Source of the DNA: Armillaria gallica
Lineage: Eukaryota > Basidiomycota > Agaricomycetes > Agaricales > Physalacriaceae
Direction: 5' to 3'
Assembly (NCBI GenBank): GCA_037576215.1
Contig: JBANDB010000011.1
Coordinates: forward strand, 558,001-622,000
Length of the DNA stretch: 64,000 bases
Both the position numbers and the translations under genes were made by a program. Each line of letters opens with the position of its first letter. Position 1 is the first letter of the stretch. Shown piece by piece: positions 45,746 to 58,112 of this stretch. Below the pieces are notes generated by a model. The model worked only from the letters and a program-made list of their open reading frames with translations, did not search any database and was not told the DNA's origin.

Positions 45746-46190
45746 TGTTATGGTATCTCTCCAGTATCCCCAGTATGGTCTTCCTTCCCATCTTACGATG
45801 CTCACGACATTCACAATATTATACTACTTATGAATGTATGACTACCTACTTACTATTACAAACCTCTCAGCCGCAGTCATGCGACTCTGTATGAGTCACA
45901 CGTTAACTTACTAGAATACTTGGGAATCTTCTCCCACAGTAGTTAGAATAGTACTTAAGGACTGCACCAACAAATGTATGACCTTACCTTACAATCTATT
46001 AGCTTTATGTATCACAAACACTGAGTGATCTTAAGCTTTCACTGAACCTGTGTGGTTAATCAGCTTATCAATACTACTTAACTTTCCTTTCTGAGGTAAA
46101 GTTGAACCCTTCTCATTGCCAGACTACATACGTACAAAGGTATTCATTATATGATACTTCTCACTACATATTCTAGTCATATCTACAACA
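45746..46190 (+). repeat. right (3') LTR of the chromovirus
   Basis: 445 bp, begins TGTTATGG and ends TACAACA, preceded by a G-run (polypurine tract). Differences from the left LTR are nearly all C/T or G/A. Confidence 0.95.
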
Positions 46191-46745
46191 AACAACGATA
46201 CAGCCTGCTCCTGTGCCTTCACTGGAGACCATTCACATCGAGGATGGAAACCCTCGAGTGCATTCGGCTGGGCAACACTTTGTAATAGTGCCATGTTGAA
46301 CATCAGCAGTTACACTGATTATACTCACTAAAACAGTGCTGCCAACCCCAGTCAAGTCACAGTCAGATGACAAAAGTGAGGTCCACTATTGAGCCATATT
46401 GCCATCATCCTTCACTAGAGTATAGCATTTGGGCAAGAACAACCAGTGCTACCTGGTATTGGAATGACTCAGTGGTCTTGAAATAGACACAGCAGGGTCA
46501 TATGTTCAGTGCTTCTGTCAGTACACAAGAAGACAGAAGGAATCAAGAATCTGATGTGTGTGCATATAAGAACAATTCTTGGAAATGGAGACAGTGCATG
46601 TACCAGGGACAACCTCAATCATAATCTGTAGATATCTGAAGCAAGAGACTTATGCCATGACAGGCACTAGCTAGATATAGTTAAAATTTGTCAATAAAAA
46701 GATAAAAAATTGTACATACCATGTTCAATGTGAAGCAATCCCTGT
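46191..46745 (-). pseudogene. CpG-depleted relic of the unrecognised family
   Basis: At about 46670-46740 the DNA matches 19930-19990 (a TAGATATAGTT word, an A-rich stretch, then GTACATACCA(T/G)GTTC). On minus the exon end GLLHIEHG plus a GTATGTACA donor mirrors DFLGIEPG plus GTATGTACA. It is the right flank of the chromovirus insertion. Confidence 0.35.
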
Positions 46746-49068
46746 AGCAGTGGTTTCATGCCAGTCCCCAATTCTTTCCTTTTTTCTTCTTTGCTAATGT
46801 TTGGCATGATGAGCAAGGGGGAGGTGCTGATGAGCCTAGACTTCCATGGCAATGGCAGCACCAACTCAGAATGAGATTGGGCAAGTTAACATAGTAACAT
46901 GGCAATCAAGGTGATCGTGTGTGCAAGTGGGTTCAGGGCACCTCCATGCAGTAAATCAATTCCTCTATATGCAAGTATACACTGCGACTTTAAGTCTGCA
47001 AAGTAGTACTGCTTGGTAGTCAAGTACTAGATGCTTTGGCTATAAGCCGGTAGGGATCTCTTGAAGTGAGAGAGAACGGAAACAGGTATGATGTTAATAC
47101 CACGAATCTGTATGAGAAAATGTGTGACGTGACTAGAAAACATCGCTAGATGGTAATCCTAGTGGGGTAAATGATGGAAGATGGCCTAAACCGATGGCAA
47201 TGGTCTAGGAGTGAGTGAGGTGATAAGAAAATGTGATGCTGAGACTGTGGGGTGAGAGAAAACATCAAAAGAGGTACTGGGAGTGGAATGTTGAGAGAAA
47301 ACATGGAACTACGAAAACTGGCAATGATACTGGTTCTATATGGCATGATGGTGCTGTGCTGAAGTCGATGTTGAAACTAGTCTTGTACTGAAATGATTCT
47401 ATCCTAGGTCAAAACTAACCTTCAAGTCCACTCAAGGGACTGTCCTATACTGATATGATATGAAAACTTGCTGAACTGATCCTAAGTCTATTCGAAGACT
47501 ACCCAAGTGGGTGACAATAATGATGGCAAAAGAGAAAAGGGTGTGAACTCCAATGGTGTGAAAGTGAAACTATGATGGCCTAATAAAAGATAACGGGAAT
47601 GAGGTATGGCACGGCGATCACATATTGGCACAATATGATCATGTACCAATAGTGTTAAGGGCAAAGAGTGAGTGTGAAAGAACTTTTCACAGTTAAAAAC
47701 TGTGGAATAACTCTGGTGAGTTTACAGGTTGACATACAATTGAGAATATGCTGGGGTAAATGGTGTATTGCCATAGAATGGTGAATAGATGTAGTTTACT
47801 GGTGTAGTCTGTAGTTGAACTGAGATGAACTCATGGTGAACTGAGATAAACTGGTCCTAAACTACATTTTCTAGCTAGCTTTTATACTATAAGTATGATT
47901 TTATAAATAGAGTAAATATGTGAGACTTTGTAAGGCTGTATGACTTCAGCTTAGTAAAAACCATAGGCAACATATGGTCCTTTGACTTCTAAAGTAACAG
48001 CAACTTGTCGATGTTGCCGCATTTAGATGGAAATCATATGGTTTTATTGAGCGACAAACAGATCACCAGGTGTTGTTTAGCTGTGGATTTCTGGACAATA
48101 GTCATTGTGCTGAGGAGTACGTGTGGGGCTATATTTTCTCTGGGCCTTGGCATTGTAACAGCCTTAGTAAACATGGTCTGTAGTTGCCATAGCTGCAATT
48201 ATCATAGCTGGGAGGGTACTCACATCAATCACATCATTTCATTAAGTGATCAATGTGCGCATCAACTGAGTGCTTCTGAGTGATGTGATGATTCTGTATT
48301 AGGATGATTGTTGATCAAAGGTGCCTTGCTGTGATGAGATATGGTAATTATGATGTGTAACAAGATGGAATGGATAGCAAAGCGTGTGAGGAGTGGTTGC
48401 CATAGGATGAAAGTGGTATTGCTGTGTGTGCAATGATTGGTTTACTAAAAGGCCATTGAAGGGATGGTAGCATTAATTAGCAGGGAAAATCCACAAATTC
48501 TGAGCATACAGAGCCTAGAGGCTCATCAGTGTGGCTAAATTCCAGCAAAGAGAGTAGGGGAGGAGAGGAAGGGTCTTGACCTTAAACACAATACTGACTT
48601 ACCTTATATAGCACTCCAAGAGGCCCTGATGAGGCATAAAGTGATAGTTTGATATTAATGGGATATATTGTGATGGTGTCAAAGCATCCAATATGCTTTA
48701 TATCCCTTTTCGCATGTTATGATGAGTCACGGCAATCCAGCTGGCAACTTCAGATTGACTTCAGGTCTTCATATTGATTGAAATCCATTACTAAGCTAAC
48801 CATATATAGCTATATTACTACCCTATATGGTAGGAGGGGAGAGGGGGAGGGGTCCACCCACCCTTATACATGAAAATGTATGTCATGTCCACAATTTTAT
48901 TTCCACCACCCCCTTGATGACAAGAATCCATTTTTAGTGACAACAATGTTTTTATAATAGTAATAAGAATGTCCAACAAACAATACAATTCACAGTTAGG
49001 TAACCACTACCCAAAACATCTAAAAATCACACTTGAAGTCCCTTAAATACCCATGACCACAATAAAAA
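46746..49068. other. no supported gene
   Basis: About 2.3 kb of CpG-poor, A/G-rich plus-strand sequence with only short frames. The longest (48005-48283 plus) has no recognised likeness. I see no LTR or transposase signature here. Confidence 0.4.
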
Positions 49069-49446
49069 TGTAAGACCCAACATCCAATCAAGAGTAAACA
49101 ATCAGCTGTATTGCATTTGTACAGTCATTGATTGGTCTCATGATGAAAGGACTTCAAGACTAAGTGTTTTAGCACTTAGTGAGAAAGAATGTGTTTTGGT
49201 ATGAATAAACATTAGCTCAAAGCTAGGGAATATACAGCTTGAGCTACAGTACTTATATACTAAAATGAGGGGTCTAATAATAAGTGCATCATTGCAAGAA
49301 AGAAGCAGAAGTAATACAAGGCAAACGGTGATGACTGTATCACGAGTCATGGCTCTGTGGAGTCATGGATCCTAAGGATAAGATAAGATAAGTGCCAAAG
49401 ATAAGATAAGAGGCGCTTAGATAAAGAAAATGAATAAATCGTAACA
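49069..49446. repeat. solo LTR, same family as the LTR at 58113
   Basis: Begins TGTAAGACCC and ends GTAACA, alignable with 58113-58548 except for a differing internal stretch, and 58 bp shorter. Flanking 5-mers are AAAAA (49064-49068) and GAAAA (49447-49451), a possible target duplication with one change. No internal element sequence adjoins it, so it is a solo LTR left by recombination. It contains five GATAAG words at about 49373-49413. Confidence 0.85.
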
Positions 49447-52130
49447 GAAAATCTCTGGAACACACAGAGCATATCTGACATCTCTTCCAGTTCATGCCTT
49501 CCCAAAACTTTCTGCAACTATTTAACTTTGTATCAAAAGCCATGGGCTGAGGCCAATCTCTACAAATCTTGCCAAAGTGTTCTGACATGTGAGCAGCAAT
49601 CTGCATGTGTCGATGAATATGAGGGTCTCATTGCTGCTGTACACATTTATGAATTCTCATAGGGGGAAGGACAGAAGTGCAAAATTCCCTACCAAATTCA
49701 TGGTCCATCACTGTTGTAATTCTGCTGGAAAGCTCTAGAAGGAGCAATCCAGCATTGTGCTGAGAGTCGCTGAGTAAGCATGAGAGGTGAGGAACGTTGT
49801 AGTACATTCTAGATATTATTGCAAGTAGTATAAATATGAGCTCTGTAGGAGCAGTAGAATATAAGTTCAGTCTTATCTGGCTTTACCAGCCTGAAGTCTA
49901 CCCTGTAAAATATCTAGGATTCCAACAATCACATCACAAATGCTTAAGTCAGATTCCAGTTCAACATTTGCTCTATGGCAATTCAAAATCTTGCCCACAA
50001 TTTGAGATGGCATCACTATAAGTTCACTCCACCAATCTAACATTGAACACCTCAAAGCTTCAATCATCTCATCTCTTGAAGCAGACATCAAGCACTTTCT
50101 CCTCAAGTAATGCATCAATTGGACAGATTTTTTCAACTTTGTGAAAGCAATGCGTCTAACTTGAGATTGAAATGCTGTACTATTATGACTGGATATTTAC
50201 ATAATGCATAACACAGGCTCATAATGTAAACATCCATGAAGATCATAACATGTAACAGAGCACAGTGAAGATGGTACATCTGTATCAATAAACAGCCATT
50301 TTTCAAGTCAAAATTTAATAATTTTGTGCTCCCATGCATTGTAATATCTGTGGTGAGGTCCTAGTCTTCACCCTCATACCAGGGCAATCTCTTGATCTTT
50401 TGGCTGCATTTACTTACAAGAGGTATTTCAAGTTCTGGCTCTGGAAAGTCTTTGCAATTGTTCACAATTGCTGAGCAGAGAACTGATCTAATCTGATACC
50501 TTGCAAGTAATATGTCCTGAAAAAATGAAGATATACATTGACCATAACATCTAACATCAATTTGTAAAGATCTGTCCCAGTGAAGATGCACATAATGTAT
50601 AACATGCCATGAAGATCTGGTCATAATAGCACAGTATGTCAGGTTCTAACATGCACTCAACATCTCCAAAAATGTCAGTGGCAACTTTGACACTGGACCA
50701 ATGGTAACAATTGCCTGCCTGAGGATGAACTAGAGTGGGAATTAGGACATCACTGTACCAAGTAGAAAAGATATTGAAAATAATATCACATCAATGGCCC
50801 TGAGTTTCCTGCAGCCTTTGAAAGCAAAATGTGATCTGGCTTGATTGTGATCTTAGCAGCAAACTTCAAGAAATTAGACACAACAGTACCAATAATAGCT
50901 TCCCATGAGTGACTATGGCGCAGAAGTGACATACTGCTATATATGGCCCAGACACTGATACCTTCAAACTCATTCTCTAAATGCTTTTGTGTCATATACA
51001 GTCAAGCTAGATTGCATTGTTCAGAAGCGTGACTATACAATCTAGGATGAAATCTCGCTGATTCAACAACACTTGCAGTCAGAACAACATGAACATCTAA
51101 AACAGGATCCTCAATAAAAAAGCAACCATGAATATAGGCAACACATGCATGCTTCCAGCCTGCATATCAGCTAAAAAAGGACTCTAACCATCTGCACACA
51201 CCTGTAGATGAAGCAAATGTGGCTTGGTGGAACCAAGGATATTAAAGTGGGTCATAGTACACTGGATACACTAAAACATCAAATTCAATATCAAAATCTG
51301 GTAGATGCTCCTTGTTTAGGAGCCAAGGCATATAGCAAGGTGTCTTGTATAGAAACATATTAACACATAAACTCAGTAAGTGAGAAGTACAATAATAATT
51401 CTCTGCTGAGCATAACACAAGTTCAGCACCAAGCACAACAGCAAAGCCACACTGAGTGCAAACCACACTTGGCACCAAGTGCATGCCTCAAGAGGCACCA
51501 AAAGGTGGAGACAAATGTGACTGAGTAAACCTTGTTTCAATGTTTATATTCCAAACAAATAAGAAAACTATGTACTAATACAACCAGTGCCCAAGCAGGT
51601 TCAATTGTGACAGTTGAATGTGACACAGACTTTGGGCAAGTCAAATGGTTTCAAACATGAAGTTTAAACTGAGGCTCACTGCCCTTATATGATTTAACTG
51701 AGACAGCTGAGGTAATTAAGACCATGAACACAATGGTGCAGCTAAATGTCTCATAATATGCACTGATACTCATTAGACAAAAAAGCATGTGTTAAATCCT
51801 TGGGAAACACAGGGTTGAAATGTTAAATGCAGAGGGTGCTGCATGCAATGGCAAACAGAAAACAAATAGCCCCTGCCCACATGCTATGGTGCACAAATGG
51901 TCTGTTTCTGTTTGACAAAGCCCTCTCTTCTCCTCACTACATTCAGAAAGAATTGGGGAATTGTAGCAGGTAAGACTAAGCTGAATAACCATTTAAAGTG
52001 CTGTCTTTTACTATTTATACATACATGTAGCTGCCTGACTGCATGTTAGGTAAGAAAAGCAGTGAAAAAAGGGCAACAACATGCATACAATCAGCTTACA
52101 TCACACCACACAGTGTAGGAGCTTAGATTC
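49447..52130. other. no recognised gene
   Basis: CpG-depleted sequence with minus-strand open stretches at 49470-49606 (a CQICSVC Cys cluster, continuing into the solo LTR), 49873-50136, 50361-50624 and 51242-51484. A repeated word family around CATAACATGTAACA and CCATGAAGATC occurs at 50.2-50.6 kb and again at 57.05-57.27 kb. A decayed transposon is possible but no transposase motif is seen. Confidence 0.3.
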
Positions 52131-52139
52131 TAGTCATCT

Positions 52140-53000
52140 CCAATTGCCTTCCTGTTGCTGCTGTATGCTTCTGAAGGATACCATCATCATTGTCATCAGT
52201 GGTGATGGTGATGGTTGATCAACAAGAGGTGTGTTCTGAATATCAAATTGGAATCCATTCTGGGACAGCCAATGGTCAGGCCAGCTCTTCCCATGGTCTT
52301 TTCTCATTAATCATTATGCAACCTTCAGTTAAATTCTTTTTTGTCTGAGTATGTCTGTCTTACACACACAATTTACCCATCCATTTATCTCAAACCAATG
52401 ATCTGAAGAGGAACTGAGAGGAATTCTCCACATTCCTTGAGGTTATAGACTATTACTCCCATGGTCCTTCTCTGTCTTTCCTGACTTCACCCAGGGCAAG
52501 CCATAGCTGGAAATAATGCAGGATCACTGTGGTTAAGATATACATGTGTGATTGTTACACCAGTGCTTATAGATGCACTCATACATGAACATCAAAGAAC
52601 AAAATCAAAGCTGACAATGATACTGCTTTCTGCTCATAACACTCTGGATTTGGTGACAGTACAAAGTTTGCTAGGTAGCTGTAAAGGCTTGTCTTGGTTG
52701 GCAGACTTTCCCATCAAATACTAAGATATCTCACTCATCATTCATGAAGAGTATTGGACATTGGAGTGAGAGTTAGCTGCTGTAAGCATGTATTATCTGT
52801 TTTGCATATGAGCCTGATTTTATCCAAGATGACAGCACCTGGGAATCACATCAAGACAATCAACAGCTTCTTTCAGCAGTCCAAGAATTCTACCAATGTT
52901 CTTATAAGAAGATATGCTTATTGTCTTCTATTGAACAGACATCCAAGGGATAAGTCTGTCAATCCCTGCTAAACAGTCATCCTTGCTCCCATATCCATCA
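52140..53000. repeat. CpG-depleted copy of 29.4-31.0 kb
   Basis: On minus, about 52180-52270 reads QFDIQNTPLVDQPSPSP followed by a TDDNDD run, the acidic-core exon of the unrecognised family. 52490-52970 aligns with 30410-31030. Almost every CpG of the region-1 copy is TpG or CpA here. Confidence 0.45.
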
Positions 53001-53210
53001 AACCTCTCCTCTTCTGTAAAAAAGAGTAGCAATATGGCTCATGTTTTCTTCTTTATCTGTGTACAGGTTGTTTCGACAGGTAGCTACAGCAACATTAATG
53101 GCAAGGGATATGTTTCAAGTGGAAAATAATGGTCCAATTGCAGGAACTGCATTAAATAAGCAGTAAGTCATACTTGCCTTTGCTCTCAGATATCTCGTCT
53201 AAGTGTCAGA

Positions 53211-53450
53211 TTTCTTGCTCATGTCAATTTGCCTGAGGAAGCCAGTTTGTGGGTTGAACTTCAGGATATTAGCAGTGGGGGACAATTCACTGGCCTGGTC
53301 CTGAATGAAGACATCAGAAAGATGGAACAGCATGCTACTTTGGAGTGGCAACTATGTGTTGCAGAGGATACAGAATGCCCCAACATGGAAGGGTATCAAC
53401 ATTTCCATGCTGAGGTTTTGGAGATTTATATTAAAGTGGAGAATTACAAG
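53211..53450 (+). CDS. uninterrupted exon, unrecognised
   Basis: Between an acceptor (AAGTGTCAG, ending 53210) and a donor (ACAA-GTAAGC, near 53450) a frame of 80 codons is open: FLAHVNLPEEASLWVEL..., ending IYIKVENYK. A 47-bp intron (53164-53210) precedes it. The homologous segment at 22200-22440 has a stop. It stays open although it lies in the CpG-depleted block. No domain is recognised. Confidence 0.35.
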
Positions 53451-54049
53451 TAAGCATATTGTTTCCTTTGATTAGACTTGTATTTTAACACCCTCACTCT
53501 AAAGATGGAATGTTTTGTTCATGAATCATTGGAAGGGGAGATTTAGATGGCAAGGTCATGACAAAGTCTTTTCTCTGATGATGTCAATGAGGTCCTGGCC
53601 ATCATTAGTTATTGTTAAAGGGAATCCCAAGCTTTGGGTCTTAACAGGAATGGTGAAATGACTTGACAAAGCTGTTCCACAGCAAAACAGGGCCCCTGGA
53701 GAAGAAGTCACTGGAATTACAGAGAAGCCTATGATATCAATCCAATCCACAGGATGGAGTGAATTAGGCCTTAGGCCTAGGCAACTGCATTCACTGTCTG
53801 CCCTATGTTTATAGGAGAGATAGGTCTTGACACTGTAAGCATGTCTTTTTGCATAGATTTAGGGATAAGACTCATCTAAAGCTCCAGCCTGCTGGTCAGG
53901 CTCTATACGTGATATCAAGCTTGGACTATGAAAGGAATGTTATTGAAATTCAGCATCCTTGTGCACTTATACACACTTTAATGTCTACCTTTCAGCTGCA
54001 CATCTGAGAATACTCATGGCAGGTGATTTGTTGCCAAGCTGGACGACTG

Positions 54050-54400
54050 ACAGTGATACTTCAATGAGATAGGTGCGAGTAGGTCCATATCAGAAATGGG
54101 AGCTCCTGTATGAATATGTATCCTGTGTTGTCCATTGGTTGTGAATGAAAATAATATTTTGAGTGTCTGGCTTTAAAGTATATCCTCTGCCATTAATGAA
54201 AGGATGGTGAGAGATGAAAGAACAAGGCTTCAATATTCAGAAGAGAGGTCCCAATGTAATTCCATGAGTAATCAGGAGAGACAAAGGTGCACTGGTCAAA
54301 AAGTCAGACACAAATGATTCATGAATCTAGGTTATTCTTCATGTATATTTATAGTGACCTGAGAGGAGAATGGGACAGCATCACCCTCAGTTGTGATATA
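54050..54400 (-). pseudogene. PNPOx/FAD-NAD oxidoreductase remnant, copy E
   Basis: On minus, SSQVTINIHEE, a stop, and RFMNHLCLT occupy the place of PSH-GMN-RGG...FVRV. Nucleotide likeness to 17780-17990 runs through this block (shared words GTCTGGCTT, TATCCTCTG, GAGAGGTCCCAATGT). It is the most decayed of the five copies. Confidence 0.4.
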
Positions 54401-54684
54401 TGTAGAGGCACAGCAAGGTGAGGTATTTTTACAGTTACATTAAAAAGTTTGATCATACACATTGGTTTGCAACAGACTCTGTGTTATGTGTATAATTGTC
54501 AATAATGCTCTGAGTCCAGAATTATAAGAGACCCTAAATAATACTACTGTTCATGTAGAGTTCTTAATATATGCGCACTAGAAATAACCTTCATTTTGCT
54601 GGAGGAGCCCATGCAAATCAGGAATTTAAATACTGCATTAAGCATAATAAAGGCATCAAACCAAGTGACTTTCAAACTTGAGAA

Positions 54685-55560
54685 TCAAGGTCCCAGATTA
54701 GTATTAACAGGAGTGATGTCTGGTAGTGGAATACTGATGTTCAGAAAGACATGCAGAGTAAGAATTTGACAGGGCAGCTCACACTGACATACACATACTG
54801 TTTCACTGATATCACTCTCAGGGCTGTGAGGTGCAATCTGGAGGATAGTATGCAGTGAGTCCACCTCATTCTCTGTAGCCTTGTTTGTCAAATGTTGCTT
54901 TGATTGGGAATTGAGCCTATCAAAAGTAAGTGGCAGGTAATCAGGAAAAGAAGGCAATGTACATAGCAAGAAGTGAATTCATATAGACTATGAATATGTT
55001 TGTTAGCCATCATCAGTCAACAGTGAGTGATAAATAATACTATGCTTTGATAGGACAAAATGAATCCTATGGTCAGCCACAGACTTGGCCTGCATGATAT
55101 GCTATGAATGTTTGCAAAATCTTTAACATGGGATCAGATCAAGGTGAGAGACAACTTACAGAAATGAGAGCAAGCAGCAAATATGCATTGTTGACTTAAT
55201 TAGCCATAATTTTGCTGGGATTGAAGTATATAGCTACACTTTGTAGCTAAGCCTGACATGAGAACAAGTTGCATTAGGTGCAGAAGCACAGCAGCTGTTC
55301 TAGTATAATTTTATATCAACAAGAACTCAGAGGTCTGGTACAAGAAAAGACTCATGAAGGTACAAATATAATAGCTCTGCTCTTGTGCAGGTAATAGAAC
55401 ATTGGAACAGCTATCATCAAATCTGTAGCAGTGATTGTGGAGAAAAAAATGTAAGTTGAGGTCTAAATTATCTGCATGAAGATTGGCTGCAGTCAAGATT
55501 TTTGACATTACATGCTGTTATACTAGATGCAGATGTGAGCTTTGATGTAGTATAACTGCT
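54685..55560 (-). pseudogene. unrecognised gene remnant (pair of 31606-32512)
   Basis: Shares minus-strand stretches with 31606-32512 (see that entry). The first stretch is open for 94 codons (54685-54969) and the last for 65 (55311-55508). Function unknown. Confidence 0.35.
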
Positions 55561-58112
55561 GAGGGTTATTTCTTATGATGCATTGAGCTATGAGGATTCA
55601 CTTATCTGTCATATTCCACATCTGCAGCTTTCCTTTCAATACAATCAAATATAGTGAGTCCATGAACACTTATATATCACAGCACCTAAACAAAACACAA
55701 TGAGACAAAGCCCCTGAACAAGGAAAACAATGTTATCACCAAGTGAGGCCATCATAGTGAAGGACTATCTAACATTCAGTAGGTGTATGATGCCCCATTC
55801 TTTTAAGAGAGACTTACAATGAAGTAGACAAGAGTCTTGTGAAAATTCCATCCAACTAAGAATGAAATAAGCAACAGCAATAGCAATCACCACTGTCTAA
55901 AAACACAAATGCTGCCATAGTCTGAGGGCATATAGCCTGATGATCATAACAGTAAGTATTGATACTTTATAGAAATGATGCAGTTCTCACCCTTGGATGT
56001 ACACAATGAGAAAGTTCTAGTAGAGACAGCATTAGGAATACAGAGGTGTAAATATACTATGATGACTCACATTCAGAACCAAATGCCACTATGATACACC
56101 ATTCAGAAGCCATTAGAGATTCCTGTACAAAAGAATTACCTTCTGGCTCCTGTAACAATAAAGCTTCAATAAAGTTGATGTCGCAGATCTGCCCAAGAAC
56201 CTACCATGAATTATATTGTAGCACTCCTTTCAAATTCCTAAAAAAATGTATCAAAAAGAAATATACAGCATCTACACTTAAAGCAACATGAACAGTATCA
56301 AGGGCCCTGTCAAAGAGACTAAGTGGCAGTCACAGTGACTAATAGATGCTGTTGAACATACCAAAGAATCCCAACCTATCTCAAGTATTTCAGGTTGAAT
56401 ACTGCAAACTTCAAAAAATGATGACTTACAGAATAGTGGTAAACCCACCAATCATTGGGGTATCTATATATTAAGACAGGTAGCAAAGATGACATAATAA
56501 GGTGGATTTTAAAATTTCCAGCCATTGCCATCCCACAGACCAATCTGGCTGAGTTTCAATTTTGTTGTACTGCCGTCACTGCCGCGTCTCTACGGCGATG
56601 AGCTTCAATTTTGCTGCGGTGCTGCCTCTGCAATCCCCCCATGGCACATCATTGGCATGGCTGGCATCCAGTACTCACTGAAAATAGATTATTGACCAAC
56701 TATGCATGCTGACAGGAGTCAACAGGACACTGTAGGCTCCAAAGCAAGTATTAAACAACAAGCATTGAGCAATGAGTGAACAACAAACATCAAATGAAAA
56801 TTTAGCAGGTAGAATTAGGGGCCAGGAGACCATTCAAGGACAGGTGATGCATATACTATTGTTATACATGTACTGACCATGTCATAATTTGCTTATTACA
56901 AGCCTTCCCCCCAGCAGGTAGAAATGGCAAGGAGACTATTCATGTAAGAATATGAGCTATGCTCAGCCTTTCTCTGTCCATGTAGAGCAACAAGCTGAGG
57001 TGACAGGTACAAAATATAAGGTATATATACTACTGTTCAATTTTGACTGTTAATTCATGTAACACATAACAGAACCCTGTGAAGTGAAGCTCCCAGTAAT
57101 TCATTAACATGTAGGAAGCCCTTCTGAGAGGCAGTATTGGCCCAATTTGAGAATTTTTGGCAGCTGGCTGATGCCGGAGACACTATATATGATAACTTCC
57201 CATCATATTACAGTGAATGAAGCTACGACAATTTGCCTATAAAGCATAACATGTAACACTCCATGAAGCTATAGTCAAAATTGAACAGTCCTCTAAAGTC
57301 TGAGCAGGCAAGGGAATTGCAAGGGAATGTAAGTACTGATTAAAACATGGAAATAAACTAACAGTCATAATGTCAAAGAAGTGAATCATTGCAATGACAA
57401 GCATAAAGATGAGAGGATAGTGTGCAAGGTGCTCCAGAGGGATTAGGGGTGCCCACCATACCCATACATACAGTGGATATGGACCTGTACCTGTACCATC
57501 AGCACTCTGGAATTGGATTTTTACAGCTGTATTTGTATGGGCATTGGGTAGGTCAAATTGGGTTGTATGCCTATTCTTTTCATGTGTAGTGAGTGCAATT
57601 AATGAAATATAATGTTTTAACCACAAATCTCACCCAAGATAGGTCATTATACTCCTAAATACCACCCATATATGGTATACAGGATCAGTACGGTACAGTA
57701 TATGGGCCAAACCCATACCATACCATCAAGACCCTTTTACCATATGTTTTACAGCCATAACTGTATACAGTACAGTGAGCATTCCTAAGAGGGATTGGAC
57801 TTCAACAATTCAGCTATCACAGGCTTACTCAGTTACCATGTCATAAACAGCCATTGTGATACTAACTGAGCTTTAACTTAGACTACTTATGCACACTATA
57901 GCAACAAAGCAAGTATCAAGCAACAAGCAATGAACATTGAGCAATGAGCATTGAATGTCAATGGATGTAAGTCTTATAGAAATCATCAGAGCTCCAATGG
58001 TGACCATGGTAGCCCACCATGTCAGATATCCAAGTAAGGGACATAAGAACCAGAATACATATCTCTCCTGCCCTCCTATGTCAATCCTGTGTAGTGACAG
58101 CTATTAACAATG
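55561..58112. other. no recognised gene; CpG-poor, with short repeats
   Basis: Only short frames (for example 57237-57626 minus, 129 codons, unrecognised). A 16-bp inverted repeat CTGTTCAATTTTGACT bounds 57033-57288. A small CpG-bearing patch lies at about 56570-56625. Simple repeats of AGCAA(T)GA type occur near 56760 and 57910. Confidence 0.35.

Larger units (their letters stand above)
36543..46190 (+). mobile_element. Ty3/gypsy chromovirus, degenerate, with both LTRs
   Basis: A 9648-bp element bounded by two 445-bp LTRs (TGTTAT...TACAACA). The flanking 5-mers AACAG (36538-36542) and AACAA (46191-46195) are a target duplication with one change. A TGGTGGAC primer-binding-like site follows the left LTR at 36989, and a G-run polypurine tract (45735-45743) precedes the right one. 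Internal order is gag, zinc knuckle, protease, reverse transcriptase, RNase H, integrase, chromodomain, the Ty3 order. Every domain has stops. The LTRs differ at roughly 25 sites by eye, of which about 23 are transitions. A MITE-like element is inserted at 41929. Confidence 0.95.

Noticed and set aside
57657..57780. Possible further terminal inverted repeat (GTATACAG...CTGTATAC)
   Set aside because: Match is only about eight bases in AT-rich DNA with no target duplication; chance is likely.
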